DNA from: CAJBVG01 sp943371425
GTDB taxonomy: Bacteria > Bacteroidota > Bacteroidia > Sphingobacteriales > Sphingobacteriaceae
DNA length: 64,000 nt
Direction of reading: 5' to 3'
NCBI GenBank assembly: GCA_943371425.1
Contig: CALRUR010000012.1
Span: 1 to 64,000 of the forward strand
Of the stretch, positions 43,092 to 52,056 are shown piece after piece (position 1 is the first letter of the stretch; each line of letters starts with the position of its first letter). The translations under genes and the position numbers were made by a program. The notes beneath the pieces were generated by a model. The model had not been told where the DNA came from. It made no database searches and saw nothing but the letters and a program-made list of their open reading frames with translations.

Positions 43092-44279
43092 TTGAAAACC
43101 AATCGAATCATTATTCTAATTGTTCTAATGCATTGTTTTGCAATGCATAGCAATGCTCAAAGAGTTAAAGTAGCTGCACCAATTCCAGCTGCACACCTAA
43201 CTCATAAGTATGTTGATTATTTAAAAAACAAACAGGTGGCATTGGTAGTGAACCAAAGTTCTACCATACACACAACCCATTTAGTAGATAGTTTCCAACG
43301 ATTGGGCATCAACATAAAAAAAATATTTTGCCCTGAACATGGTTTTAGAGGCCAACTAGATGCTGGAGAAAAAGTAAACAACAGCATTGATTCTGCTACC
43401 AACATTCCCTTAATTTCTTTGTACGGAAAAAATAAAAAACCAGATGCGAAGGATTTATTAGATGTAGATGTAATTGTATTCGATATACAAGATGTAGGTG
43501 TTCGTTTTTATACTTACCTCTCTACCTTGCATTATGTAATGGAAGCATGTGCAGAAAATAAAATTAGGTTAATAGTATTAGATCGCCCAAACCCTAATGG
43601 ATATTACATAGATGGGCCAGTGATGCAAAAAGAACATAGCTCATTTGTTGGCTTACACCCTGTACCTATTGTGTATGGAATGACCATTGGAGAATATGCA
43701 AAAATGATAAACGGTGAACGATGGTTAGCTAATAATGCTAAATGTTACCTAAAAGTAATTAAGCTTGAAGCTTACACTCATAAGAGCAAGTATACCTTGC
43801 CTATAAAACCCTCCCCTAACTTGGCCGACCAAGATGCCATAACTTTATACCCATCATTATGTTTGTTTGAAGGCACCCAAATTAGTGTGGGTAGAGGAAC
43901 CTACGAACCCTTTAAAATGATTGGCCACCCAAGCTTACAAGAGAAATATACATATAGTTTTACTCCCCAGGCAATAGATGGAATGAGTAAGGAACCGCCT
44001 TATTTAAATCAAATTTGTTATGGCTTAGATTTAAGAACTTACGTTACAGATAGCACACAACAATTACATCAATTAAATATTTCTTGGTTAATAGAAATGT
44101 ATAATGCTTACCCAGAGAAAGATAAATTTTTCAATTCTTTTTTTGAAAAATTAGTAGGCAATGAAATAGTAAGAAAACAAATAATTGCTGGCAAAACCGA
44201 ACAAGAAATTAGAGCTTCTTGGGAAAATGAACTCCTAGCATTTAAAAAAATTCGCGAAAATTATTTGATTTATAAATGA
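43092..44279 (+). CDS. NamZ-like exo-beta-N-acetylmuramidase (DUF1343)
   Basis: A 395-aa exported protein. The TTG at 43092 is taken as start because it gives a signal peptide at once (IIILIVLMHCFAMHSNAQ); no suitable ATG is nearby. Family hallmarks: ALVVNQSS, IFCPEHGFRGQLDAGEKV (about residues 80-97), VFDIQDVGVRFYTY (about 131-144) and LDRPNPNGYYIDGP. Members of this family release MurNAc from peptidoglycan fragments, pointing to wall recycling. Four-base overlap with fmt. Confidence 0.85.
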   Translation: MKTNRIIILIVLMHCFAMHSNAQRVKVAAPIPAAHLTHKYVDYLKNKQVALVVNQSSTIHTTHLVDSFQRLGINIKKIFCPEHGFRGQLDAGEKVNNSIDSATNIPLISLYGKNKKPDAKDLLDVDVIVFDIQDVGVRFYTYLSTLHYVMEACAENKIRLIVLDRPNPNGYYIDGPVMQKEHSSFVGLHPVPIVYGMTIGEYAKMINGERWLANNAKCYLKVIKLEAYTHKSKYTLPIKPSPNLADQDAITLYPSLCLFEGTQISVGRGTYEPFKMIGHPSLQEKYTYSFTPQAIDGMSKEPPYLNQICYGLDLRTYVTDSTQQLHQLNISWLIEMYNAYPEKDKFFNSFFEKLVGNEIVRKQIIAGKTEQEIRASWENELLAFKKIRENYLIYK

Positions 44280-45205
44280 GAATAGTATTTATGGGAACGC
44301 CTGATTTTGCAGTAGCTTCCCTACATAAATTGGTAGAAAACAATAAAAATATTGTGGGGGTGGTAACCAGCGCCGACAAGCCTGCTGGGCGTGGACAAAA
44401 ACTAAATGAATCGGCTGTAAAAAAATATGCACTTGAAAAAGGATTAAAAATTTTACAACCCGAAAAATTAAAATCGACAGAATTTATTTCAGCATTACAA
44501 GCACTAAATGCAGATTTATTTATAGTAGTTGCCTTTAGGATGTTGCCAGAAGTAGTATGGACTATGCCACCTCAGGGAACCTTTAATTTACATGGCTCTT
44601 TATTGCCACAATACAGAGGTGCTGCTCCTATTAATTGGGCAATTATAAACGGAGAAAAAGAAAGTGGCGTAACTACCTTCTTTTTAAAACACGAAATTGA
44701 TACAGGTTCTATCATCCATCAAGCAAAAGCAAGTATTAAGGATGGAATGAATGCAGGGGAATTGCATGATGAATTAATGAATATTGGAGCAGATTTGGTA
44801 TTGCAAACAGTTAACGATATTGAAGCAGGTACTGTACAATCTATTACCCAAGAAGAAAGCATGAAAGCCAATGGATTAAAGCCTGAAGACTTAAAACATG
44901 CTCCCAAAATTTTTAAGGCAGATATGGAAATAAATTGGAACAAATCTGCCAAAGAAGTGTACCATCAAATTAAAGGCTTAAGTCCATACCCTACTGCATT
45001 TACAAAACTTAATGGCCTGGTGCTAAAAGTATATGATGCAGAAATAACAGAACCCTTAAACCAAGAAATAGGAACCTACACGAGCGACAAAAAAACATTC
45101 CTAAAATTCCAAACCACCGACCAATCTATTTCCATTAAAGAATTACAACTCGAAGGCAAGAAGCGGATGAAAGTGGAGGATTTCCTCCGTGGATACAATC
45201 TTTAG
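44276..45205 (+). CDS. fmt: methionyl-tRNA formyltransferase
   Basis: A 309-aa enzyme of normal length. MRIVFMGTPDFAVASL opens the fold, the folate-binding and catalytic motif is LHGSLLPQYRGAAPINWAI (about residues 107-125) with Asn-His-Asp in place, and the tRNA-binding C-domain ends MKVEDFLRGYNL. It formylates initiator Met-tRNA. The stop lies at the edge of a spacer repeat. Confidence 0.95.
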   Translation: MRIVFMGTPDFAVASLHKLVENNKNIVGVVTSADKPAGRGQKLNESAVKKYALEKGLKILQPEKLKSTEFISALQALNADLFIVVAFRMLPEVVWTMPPQGTFNLHGSLLPQYRGAAPINWAIINGEKESGVTTFFLKHEIDTGSIIHQAKASIKDGMNAGELHDELMNIGADLVLQTVNDIEAGTVQSITQEESMKANGLKPEDLKHAPKIFKADMEINWNKSAKEVYHQIKGLSPYPTAFTKLNGLVLKVYDAEITEPLNQEIGTYTSDKKTFLKFQTTDQSISIKELQLEGKKRMKVEDFLRGYNL

Positions 45206-45284
45206 TCTTTAGTAATTAGTCTTTAGTCCTTAGATGTGTTGCTTTCTAACGACTAACTACTAAAGACTAGAGACTAAATTCTAA
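45200..45284. repeat. spacer repeat (CTTTAGT / ACTAAAG)
   Basis: Degenerate 7-bp units of TCTTTAGT, then the complementary ACTAACTACTAAAGACTAGAGACTAA, giving an inverted arrangement that can fold. It starts at the fmt stop (TAG is part of a unit) and ends just before the rluD promoter element. Confidence 0.7.
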
Positions 45285-45288
45285 TAAG

Positions 45289-45296
45289 TATATTTG
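45289..45296 (+). promoter_or_regulatory. -7 element of the rluD-like gene
   Basis: TATATTTG fits TAnnTTTG and ends only 4 bp before the ATG, suggesting a leaderless or nearly leaderless transcript. Confidence 0.55.
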
Positions 45297-45300
45297 CACC

Positions 45301-46338
45301 ATGTTACTCAATCAAGAACCAGAAGAACAGGAAGAACAAGAACTCTACGAACATCATCGTATTGTGGTTGATAAGGGGCAATCCTTGTTGCGTATCGACA
45401 AGTTTTTAATGAATCGTTTGCTTAATATTTCTAGAAATAGAATTCAAAATGCTGCCGATGCAGGAAATATTTTAGTGAATGAAAAACCTGTAAAAAGTAG
45501 TTACAAAATAAAACCGATGGATGTTATATCCATTGTATTACCACACCCTCCAAGAGATACAGAAATTTATCCGGAAAATATTCCCTTGGATATTGTGTTT
45601 GAAGACGATTACATTGTTATTATAAACAAACCTGCTGGCATGGTAGTGCATCCTGGGTTCAATAATTATACTGGCACTTTGGTGCATGCTTTGGCTTATC
45701 ATTTCGATCAATTACCTAACCTTAAAGGAAACAATGCCCGCCCGGGTTTAGTGCATAGAATAGATAAAGACACTTCGGGATTATTGGTGATAAGTAAAGA
45801 TGAATTCTCGATGACTTTTTTAGCGAAACAATTTTTCGACCATAGCATTAGCAGAAAATACAGGGCATTAGTTTGGGGGGATATAGAAAAAGATGGAACC
45901 GTTACTGGATATATTGGTAGAAGTTTACGCGACCGAAAAGTGATGGATATTTTTGATGAAGAAGAAAAAGGAAAATGGTCGGTTACCCATTACAAAGTAT
46001 TACAACGATTCAATTTTGTTACACTTATTGAGTGCCAATTAGAAACCGGCAGAACACACCAAATAAGAGCACACATGCAACATATTGGTCACCCGCTATT
46101 CAGCGACGAATCTTATGGTGGCGATAGAATTTTAAAAGGAAATGCAAACGGACAATATAAAAATTTTGTAGAGAACTGTTTTGATATTTGTCCTCGTCAA
46201 GCACTTCATGCCCAAAGCATTGGATTTATTCACCCTCACACCAAAGAGTACGTAAATTTTGAAGCAGCATATCCGTATGATATGAAACAGCTGATAGACA
46301 AGTGGTCAGCTTATTTTTCAAATCTTAATAAAGAATAA
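45301..46338 (+). CDS. rluD: RluD-family 23S rRNA pseudouridine synthase
   Basis: A 345-aa enzyme. The N-terminal S4 domain (LRIDKFLMNRLLNISRNRIQ, about residues 30-50) is followed by the synthase domain with catalytic Asp in GLVHRIDKDTSGLLVIS (about 148-164). TGRTHQIRAHMQHIGHP and RQALHAQSIGF are further family motifs. It isomerises uridines in large-subunit rRNA, most likely helix 69. RluC/RluA-type specificity is not excluded. Confidence 0.87.
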   Translation: MLLNQEPEEQEEQELYEHHRIVVDKGQSLLRIDKFLMNRLLNISRNRIQNAADAGNILVNEKPVKSSYKIKPMDVISIVLPHPPRDTEIYPENIPLDIVFEDDYIVIINKPAGMVVHPGFNNYTGTLVHALAYHFDQLPNLKGNNARPGLVHRIDKDTSGLLVISKDEFSMTFLAKQFFDHSISRKYRALVWGDIEKDGTVTGYIGRSLRDRKVMDIFDEEEKGKWSVTHYKVLQRFNFVTLIECQLETGRTHQIRAHMQHIGHPLFSDESYGGDRILKGNANGQYKNFVENCFDICPRQALHAQSIGFIHPHTKEYVNFEAAYPYDMKQLIDKWSAYFSNLNKE

Positions 46339-46374
46339 GATTTTTAAGCGAACATTTTTTTGCATTTTTGCGCT

Positions 46375-47217
46375 ATGTTATCATCGGGGTTCATCAATTT
46401 AAACGGACAAATTTTTCCACACGATTCTAAAGTATTCGGTACGAGTAACCGAGCGTATAGATATGGCGATGGATTGTTTGAAACCATGCGAATGATGGAA
46501 GGGAATTTAATGTATTTTAAATTTCACATCGAAAGGTTGTTTAAAGGGATGGATGCGCTGAAACTCAAGTATCACAAGGCATTCGACCAAGAATTTATTG
46601 CTTCCGAAATATTTTCATTGGCACGTACCAATAAAATTTATAAAAATGCACGCATCCGTTTTTCCGTATTTAGAGACGATGGTGGTTGGTATACTCCAGA
46701 GAAAAATACATTTCAATATTTAATAGAAATTGAAGCCTTAGAATCATCAGCATACAATGCCGAACGCGGTTTAATTGTAGATGTGTACAAAGACTTACGA
46801 AAAGATTACAGTTCTATTTCTGCATTAAAAACAATTAATGCCTTGCCATACGTATTAGCAGGTGTGTATAGAAAAGAGAACCAACTCGATGAATGTATTT
46901 TATTAAACAGAGAAAATAATATTGTAGAAAGCATTTCATCGAACGTATTTTTAGTGAAAGAAAATAAAGTGTATACCCCAAGTATTACCGAAGGTTGTAT
47001 TGATGGAGTAATGCGAAAAGTGGTAATAGAACTCTTGAAAAAGAAAGGCATTACCCTCTATGAAACAAAACTACCTGCAGAGCTATTAGAACACTCCGAC
47101 GAAATTTTCTTAACCAATGCCTTAAAAGGAATCCAATCTGTGGTAGGCATTGGAGCGAAGCGGTATTTTAGCAAGTTAGGCAAGGAGTTGCTGACGGAGC
47201 TGAATAGATCGAACTAA
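46375..47217 (+). CDS. class IV aminotransferase
   Basis: About 280 aa, PLP fold type IV. AYRYGDGLFETMRMMEG is the N-terminal signature, the Schiff-base Lys lies in SALKTINALPYVLAG (about residue 147), and ESISSNVFLV plus TPSITEGCIDGVMR bind the cofactor phosphate. It could be a branched-chain aminotransferase-like or aminodeoxychorismate lyase enzyme; the sequence read by eye does not decide. ATG 46375 is preferred over 46360 because the shorter form begins at the fold (SSGFINLNG) and has a TTTTTG promoter-like string just upstream. Confidence 0.82.
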   Translation: MLSSGFINLNGQIFPHDSKVFGTSNRAYRYGDGLFETMRMMEGNLMYFKFHIERLFKGMDALKLKYHKAFDQEFIASEIFSLARTNKIYKNARIRFSVFRDDGGWYTPEKNTFQYLIEIEALESSAYNAERGLIVDVYKDLRKDYSSISALKTINALPYVLAGVYRKENQLDECILLNRENNIVESISSNVFLVKENKVYTPSITEGCIDGVMRKVVIELLKKKGITLYETKLPAELLEHSDEIFLTNALKGIQSVVGIGAKRYFSKLGKELLTELNRSN

Positions 47218-47310
47218 TGTTTAAGGTCACAATGGACTCAAAGTGCACACAAGGTCGCACAAAGAACACATTGTGTAACATTGTGTGAACTTTGCGCACT
47301 TTGTGAGCAA
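47217..47310. repeat. spacer repeat (CACAAAG/CTTTGTG type)
   Basis: Degenerate units CACAATG, CACACAAGG, CACAAAG and the complementary TTGTGTGAACTTTGCGCACTTTGTG. It fills the spacer between the aminotransferase gene and the rnpB promoter. Confidence 0.65.
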
Positions 47311-47329
47311 AAAAAACATGCAAAATAAC

Positions 47330-47337
47330 TACCTTTG
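47330..47337 (+). promoter_or_regulatory. -7 element of rnpB
   Basis: TACCTTTG lies 5 bp before the 5' strand of RNase P RNA helix P1, where transcription should begin. Confidence 0.6.
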
Positions 47338-47341
47338 TAAT

Positions 47342-47715
47342 GCAAATCCCTCTATCGCCTTTTGCAATACAAAGGAGGAAAGTCCGGGCAACGCAGAGCA
47401 TCCTGCTTCCTAACGGGAAGAATTCGATTTATCGGAGATAGAAAGTGCCACAGAAAACAAACCGCCTAGCAATGGGTAAGGGTGAAAACGTGAGGTAAGA
47501 GCTCACGGCCTTGTGCAGCAATGTGCATTGCGGTAAACCTCAGGAGTTGAAAGACCAAATAAGTCCCGAACATGAAGCTGCTCGTTTCATTAACTTCGGT
47601 TAATTCGGGATGGGTAGGTTGATGGAGACTACGAGCGATTGTAGCCCTAGATAAATGATAGATAGTTAGCTAATTATTTAGCTAATGATACAGAACCCGG
47701 CTTATGGATTTGCTT
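47342..47715 (+). ncRNA. rnpB: RNase P RNA (bacterial class A)
   Basis: The conserved core is clear: GAGGAAAGTCCGGGC near the 5' end (47371), CACAGAAAACAAACCGCC, AAGGGTGAAAACGTGAGGTAAGAG, AGGTTGATGGAGACTACGAGC and the 3' ACAGAACCCGGCTTAT. Helix P1 closes the molecule with GCAAATCC at 47342 and GGATTTGC at 47706. It is the catalytic RNA that matures tRNA 5' ends. Between GATAAATGA and ACAGAACCC lies an unusual extra hairpin made of TTAGCTAA...TTAGCTAA (47666-47685), the same sequence as the spacer repeats at 49159 and 55443. Confidence 0.95.
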
Positions 47716-47734
47716 TTTAAAATTATTTTAACAG

Positions 47735-47761
47735 AACCCATTCGAAAGATTGGGTTTTTTT
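47735..47761 (+). terminator. rnpB terminator
   Basis: The stem AACCCA/TGGGTT has a 10-nt loop and is followed by T7, 20 bp after rnpB. It overlaps any upstream extension of the next gene, supporting the start at 47789. Confidence 0.8.
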
Positions 47762-47788
47762 GTTATACTTACCATACGAATACTAGCT

Positions 47789-49162
47789 ATGCCAAGAATA
47801 TTAATTATTGATGACGAAAGAAGCATCAGAAGTACCTTAAGAGAAATTTTAGAATACGAAAAATACGAAATCGTTGAAGCCAATGATGGTGCCGAAGGCT
47901 TGCAATTACTAAAGAAAGAGGATTTTGATTTAGTAATGTGTGATATAAAGATGCCTAAAATGGATGGCATGGAAGTGCTAAGTGCGGCTTCCGAATTTAA
48001 ACCAGATCTCCCCTTTATAATGATCTCTGGTCATGGTAGCATAGACACTGCTGTAGAAGCAACCAAAAAAGGAGCTTATGATTTCTTGCAAAAACCACCA
48101 GATTTAAATAGGCTGTTAATTACTGTTCGCAATGCGTTAGAGAAAAAAGAATTAGTAACCGAAACCAAAATATTAAAGAAGAAATTTACCAAAACGAGAG
48201 ATATTTTAGGTCAATCCTCTCCTATTATTCGAATTAAAGATACCATTGAAAAAGTGGCTCCAACCGAGGCTCGTGTGTTAATTACCGGTGAAAATGGTAG
48301 TGGTAAAGAATTAGTAGCTCGTTGGATACACGAAAAAAGTAACCGCGCAAACGGTCCTTTGGTAGAAGTAAATTGTGCCGCTATACCTTCTGAGTTAATA
48401 GAATCGGAACTCTTCGGGCATGAGAAAGGTTCCTTTACTTCTGCAATTAAACAACGCATCGGTAAGTTTGAGCAAGCAAACGGTGGTACCTTGTTTTTAG
48501 ATGAAATTGGCGACATGAGCATGTCTGCACAATCAAAAGTACTACGTGCTTTGCAAGAAAATAAAATTACTCGCGTAGGTGGCGAAAAGGAAATATCTGT
48601 TGATGTTAGAATAATTGCCGCTACGAATAAAGATTTGTTTAAAGAAATTGAAGAGGGTAATTTCCGCATGGACTTATACCACCGCTTAAGTGTAATAATT
48701 ATACATGTGCCTACTCTTAATGAACGCAGCGATGACATACCAGAAATAGCTCAAAATTTCTTACAAGAAATATGCGAAGAATATGGAGTGCCCATGAAAA
48801 AATTTAGCGCTGCAGCTATGAAGGCATTGCAAAGTTACCAATGGACTGGTAATATCCGTGAATTAAGAAACATGGTAGAACGCTTAATTATTTTGAGTGA
48901 GAAAGAAATTACGGAACAAGATGTGGTAATGAACTCTGGCGCAAATCGCCGTAACATGGGATTAGAAATTGGTACCCCAGGCCCGTCAAATAATTTCGAA
49001 AAGTACAACAGTTACCAAGATTTTAAAGACGAAATAGAGAAAGAATACATTTTACATAAACTCGAAAAAAACGGTTGGAACGTTACCAAAACCGCCGAAG
49101 AAATGGAAATACAACGAAGCCATTTGTACAACAAAATCGAGAAATATGGACTGAAGCGTTAA
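47789..49162 (+). CDS. NtrC-family response regulator (AAA+), GAFTGA altered
   Basis: 457 aa from ATG 47789 (MPRILIIDDERS); an earlier start would lie in the rnpB terminator. The receiver domain has the phospho-Asp in DLVMCDIKMPKMDGMEVL (about residue 52). The AAA+ domain has Walker A ITGENGSGKELVAR (about 165-178) and Walker B GGTLFLDEIGDMS (about 230). A Fis-type HTH closes the protein (WNVTKTAEEMEIQRSHLYNKI). The sigma-54-contacting GAFTGA loop reads GSFTSA, so classical sigma-54 activation is doubtful. The sensor kinase is not adjacent. Followed by lepA after a repeat-filled spacer. Confidence 0.88.
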   Translation: MPRILIIDDERSIRSTLREILEYEKYEIVEANDGAEGLQLLKKEDFDLVMCDIKMPKMDGMEVLSAASEFKPDLPFIMISGHGSIDTAVEATKKGAYDFLQKPPDLNRLLITVRNALEKKELVTETKILKKKFTKTRDILGQSSPIIRIKDTIEKVAPTEARVLITGENGSGKELVARWIHEKSNRANGPLVEVNCAAIPSELIESELFGHEKGSFTSAIKQRIGKFEQANGGTLFLDEIGDMSMSAQSKVLRALQENKITRVGGEKEISVDVRIIAATNKDLFKEIEEGNFRMDLYHRLSVIIIHVPTLNERSDDIPEIAQNFLQEICEEYGVPMKKFSAAAMKALQSYQWTGNIRELRNMVERLIILSEKEITEQDVVMNSGANRRNMGLEIGTPGPSNNFEKYNSYQDFKDEIEKEYILHKLEKNGWNVTKTAEEMEIQRSHLYNKIEKYGLKR

Positions 49163-49198
49163 TTAGCTAATTATCTAATTAGCTAATTAGCTAATTAA
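49159..49198. repeat. spacer repeat (CTAATTAG)
   Basis: TTAATTAGCTAATTATCTAATTAGCTAATTAGCTAATTAA is a self-complementary 8-bp repeat beginning in the stop codon of the NtrC-family gene. The same unit occurs at 55443 and inside rnpB. Confidence 0.75.
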
Positions 49199-49210
49199 GG
49201 CTACATTTGC

Positions 49211-49218
49211 TATCTTTG
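49211..49218 (+). promoter_or_regulatory. -7 element of lepA
   Basis: TATCTTTG fits TAnnTTTG and ends 6 bp before the ATG, implying a very short or absent leader. Confidence 0.6.
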
Positions 49219-49224
49219 CGCTGA

Positions 49225-51009
49225 ATGAAAAATACAAGAAATTTCTGCATTATAGCGCATATTGACCACGGGAAGAGCACTTTAGCCGACCGTTTATTAG
49301 AATATACCAACACCATTACAAAGCGTGAAGCACAAGCTCAGCTGTTAGACGACATGGATTTAGAGCGTGAACGTGGTATTACCATTAAAAGTCACGCTAT
49401 ACAGATGAACTATGCTCAAAATGGAGAGCAATATGTTTTCAATCTTATTGATACTCCTGGGCACGTAGATTTTTCTTACGAAGTATCGCGTTCTATTGCT
49501 GCATGTGAAGGAGCTTTATTGATTGTAGATGCTTCGCAAGGGATACAAGCACAAACCATTTCAAACTTATATTTAGCTTTAGAGCACGATTTGCATATTA
49601 TTCCCATTTTAAATAAAATGGATTTACCTGGTGCGATGCCAGAAGAAGTGAAAGACCAAATTGTTGAGTTAATTGGATGTAAGCGTGAAGAAATTATTCC
49701 GGCCTCTGGTAAAACAGGTTTGGGTGTTGATAAAATTTTAGAAGCCATAGTAGATCGAGTGCCTGCTCCTGTTGGAGATAATGATGCTCCCCTACAAGCA
49801 TTAATTTTCGACTCGGTATTTAACTCCTTCCGCGGAATTATTGCTTATTTCAAAGTAGTTAACGGTGAAATTAAAAAAGGTGATAAAGTAAAATTCGTAG
49901 CTACTGGTTCTGAGTATTTCGCAGATGAAGTAGGTGTTTTACGTTTAAACCAAGAGCCCCGCGCAAGTATTAAAACTGGCGATGTAGGCTATATTATTTC
50001 GGGTATTAAAGAAGCTCGAGAAGTAAAAGTAGGCGATACTATTACGCACACTGCTCGCCCTGGCACAGCCATACAAGGATTTGAAGATGTAAAACCAATG
50101 GTATTTGCGGGTATTTACCCGGTTGATACCGATGATTTTGAAGAATTACGCGAATCGATGTTCAAATTACAATTGAACGACGCTTCTTTAGTATTCGAGC
50201 CAGAATCGTCGGCTGCATTAGGTTTCGGTTTCCGTTGCGGATTCTTAGGAATGCTGCACATGGAAATTATACAAGAACGTTTGGAGCGTGAGTTTAACAT
50301 GACGGTAATTACTACCGTACCCAACGTATCTTACAAAGCATTTACAACAAAAGGCGAAGAAATTCCGGTAAACAATCCATCGGATTTACCAGACCCTAGT
50401 AGAATTGAGTATGTAGAGGAACCGTACATTAAAGCTACCATCATTACTAAATCAGAATTTGTGGGACCTGTAATGTCGCTTTGTATTAACAAAAGAGGAG
50501 CCATCATCAATCAGTCGTATTTAACATCCGATCGTGTGGAGCTGGTGTTTGAAATGCCAATGGGAGAAATTGTATTCGACTTTTACGATCGTTTGAAAAC
50601 CATTTCTAAAGGGTATGCTTCCTTCGACTATCATCAAATTGGATATCGCCAATCTGATTTAGTGAAAATGGACATCCGTTTAAATTCTGAACCGGTAGAT
50701 GCTTTATCATCGTTAATACACAGAAGTAACTCTTTCTCTTTCGGAAAAAAGATTTGCGAAAAATTAAAAGAACTGTTACCACGCCAACAATTCGAAATTG
50801 TAATACAAGCATCTATTGGTGCAAAGATTATTGCAAGAGAAACCGTAAAAGCATTGCGTAAAGACGTTACGGCAAAATGTTACGGTGGTGATATTTCTCG
50901 TAAACGTAAATTACTAGAAAAACAAAAAGAAGGTAAAAAACGAATGCGCCAAGTAGGTAACGTAGAAATACCGCAGTCGGCGTTTATGGCAGTACTGAAA
51001 CTAGACTAA
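49225..51009 (+). CDS. lepA: elongation factor 4 (LepA GTPase)
   Basis: A 594-aa translational GTPase of standard length. G1 AHIDHGKST (about residues 10-18), ERERGITIKSHAI (switch I), G3 DTPGHVDFSYEV (about 76) and G4 NKMD (about 130) are intact. The LepA-specific C-terminus has KCYGGDISRKRKLLEKQKEGKKRM and ends in the usual FMAVLKLD. It acts on stalled or mis-translocated ribosomes and aids initiation. Confidence 0.96.
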   Translation: MKNTRNFCIIAHIDHGKSTLADRLLEYTNTITKREAQAQLLDDMDLERERGITIKSHAIQMNYAQNGEQYVFNLIDTPGHVDFSYEVSRSIAACEGALLIVDASQGIQAQTISNLYLALEHDLHIIPILNKMDLPGAMPEEVKDQIVELIGCKREEIIPASGKTGLGVDKILEAIVDRVPAPVGDNDAPLQALIFDSVFNSFRGIIAYFKVVNGEIKKGDKVKFVATGSEYFADEVGVLRLNQEPRASIKTGDVGYIISGIKEAREVKVGDTITHTARPGTAIQGFEDVKPMVFAGIYPVDTDDFEELRESMFKLQLNDASLVFEPESSAALGFGFRCGFLGMLHMEIIQERLEREFNMTVITTVPNVSYKAFTTKGEEIPVNNPSDLPDPSRIEYVEEPYIKATIITKSEFVGPVMSLCINKRGAIINQSYLTSDRVELVFEMPMGEIVFDFYDRLKTISKGYASFDYHQIGYRQSDLVKMDIRLNSEPVDALSSLIHRSNSFSFGKKICEKLKELLPRQQFEIVIQASIGAKIIARETVKALRKDVTAKCYGGDISRKRKLLEKQKEGKKRMRQVGNVEIPQSAFMAVLKLD

Positions 51010-51092
51010 TAAGTCCTTAGATATTAGTATTTAGTCATTAGACTCAGACTTTGTACTAAAGACTAAAGACTAACGACTAACTACTAAAGACT
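51003..51092. repeat. spacer repeat (ACTAAAG/TTAGTAT)
   Basis: Runs of TTAGATATTAGTATTTAGTC, then the complementary ACTAAAGACTAAAGACTAACGACTAACTAC. It starts within the last codons of lepA and ends 6 bp before folD. Confidence 0.7.
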
Positions 51093-51098
51093 TGAAAA

Positions 51099-51977
51099 AT
51101 GGAATTACTCGACGGAAAAAAAGTAGCGGCAGAAATAAAAATTGAAATTGCCAAGGAGGTAGCAGAGATGGTAGCTGCGGGAAACCGTGCACCACATTTA
51201 GTGGCTATTTTAGTGGGAGAAGACGGTGCGAGTGAAACCTATGTAAACAGTAAAGCAAAGAATTGTGCGGAGGTTGGATTTAATTCAACCGTATTACGCT
51301 TCCCAATAGAAACCTCAGAAAAAACATTACTCAATAAAATTATTGAAATAAATAACGACCCATCGATTGATGGATTGATTGTGCAGCTTCCATTACCCGA
51401 TCATATTTCGGTAACTAAAGTGGTTGAAACAATTGATTACAAAAAAGATGTAGACGGCTTCCATCCTATTAACATTGGGAGGATGAATAAAAATTTACCT
51501 TGTTATATTTCTGCAACACCCAATGGAATTATGATGCTTTTAGAGCGTTATAAAATTAATACAACCGGAATGCATTGTGTAGTAGTTGGCCGAAGTAATA
51601 TTGTGGGCTCGCCCATGAGTATTTTAATGGCCTTAAACTCGGACCCCGGAAATGCAACCGTTACCATTTGCCATAGCCGAACACCAGATATTAGTAGGTA
51701 CACCAAAGATGCCGATATTGTAATTGTAGCCATTGGTAAAAAGAATTACTTAACTGCCGACATGATAAAAGAGGGTGCGATAATTATCGACGTGGGCATG
51801 AACAGAGAATTATCAGACAAAACAAAATCGGGTTATAAATTATTTGGCGATGTAGATTTCGAAAACGTTTCTAAAAAAGCATCGTGGATTACCCCTGTAC
51901 CAGGTGGCGTAGGATTAATGACCATTGTTTCCTTATTGAAAAATACCTTGGCAGCGGCAAAGAAATCATATTACTAG
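51099..51977 (+). CDS. folD: methylenetetrahydrofolate dehydrogenase/cyclohydrolase
   Basis: A 292-aa bifunctional enzyme. The catalytic region has YVNSKAKNCAEVG (Tyr and Lys about residues 50-56), DGLIVQLPLPDHI (about 99-111) and KDVDGFHPINIGRM. NAD(P) binding shows VVVGRSNIVGSPMSILM (about 163-179), and ITPVPGGVGLMT closes the fold. It supplies formyl-THF, which fmt uses. Preceded and followed by spacer repeats; its TAG stop is part of the downstream one. Confidence 0.95.
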   Translation: MELLDGKKVAAEIKIEIAKEVAEMVAAGNRAPHLVAILVGEDGASETYVNSKAKNCAEVGFNSTVLRFPIETSEKTLLNKIIEINNDPSIDGLIVQLPLPDHISVTKVVETIDYKKDVDGFHPINIGRMNKNLPCYISATPNGIMMLLERYKINTTGMHCVVVGRSNIVGSPMSILMALNSDPGNATVTICHSRTPDISRYTKDADIVIVAIGKKNYLTADMIKEGAIIIDVGMNRELSDKTKSGYKLFGDVDFENVSKKASWITPVPGGVGLMTIVSLLKNTLAAAKKSYY

Positions 51978-52056
51978 TACAATGTATGTTGTACACTGTA
52001 CATTGTACAAGGTACATCGTACTACTTTCTAACGACTAATGACTAACGACTAATGA
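51976..52056. repeat. spacer repeats (TGTACA; ACTAACG/ACTAATG)
   Basis: 51976-52024 repeats the palindromic TGTACA unit (GTACAATGTATGTTGTACAC and on). 52029-52056 repeats CTAACGACTAATGA. The second part supplies the ATGACTAC start of queE. Confidence 0.7.

Noticed and set aside
48211..48738. Long antisense frame inside the NtrC-family gene
   Set aside because: It lies opposite the conserved AAA+ domain, and its composition follows codon constraints of the sense strand.
45200..52056. Spacer repeats as possible CRISPR arrays
   Set aside because: Units are 6-9 bp, degenerate and contiguous, with no unique spacers and no cas genes.
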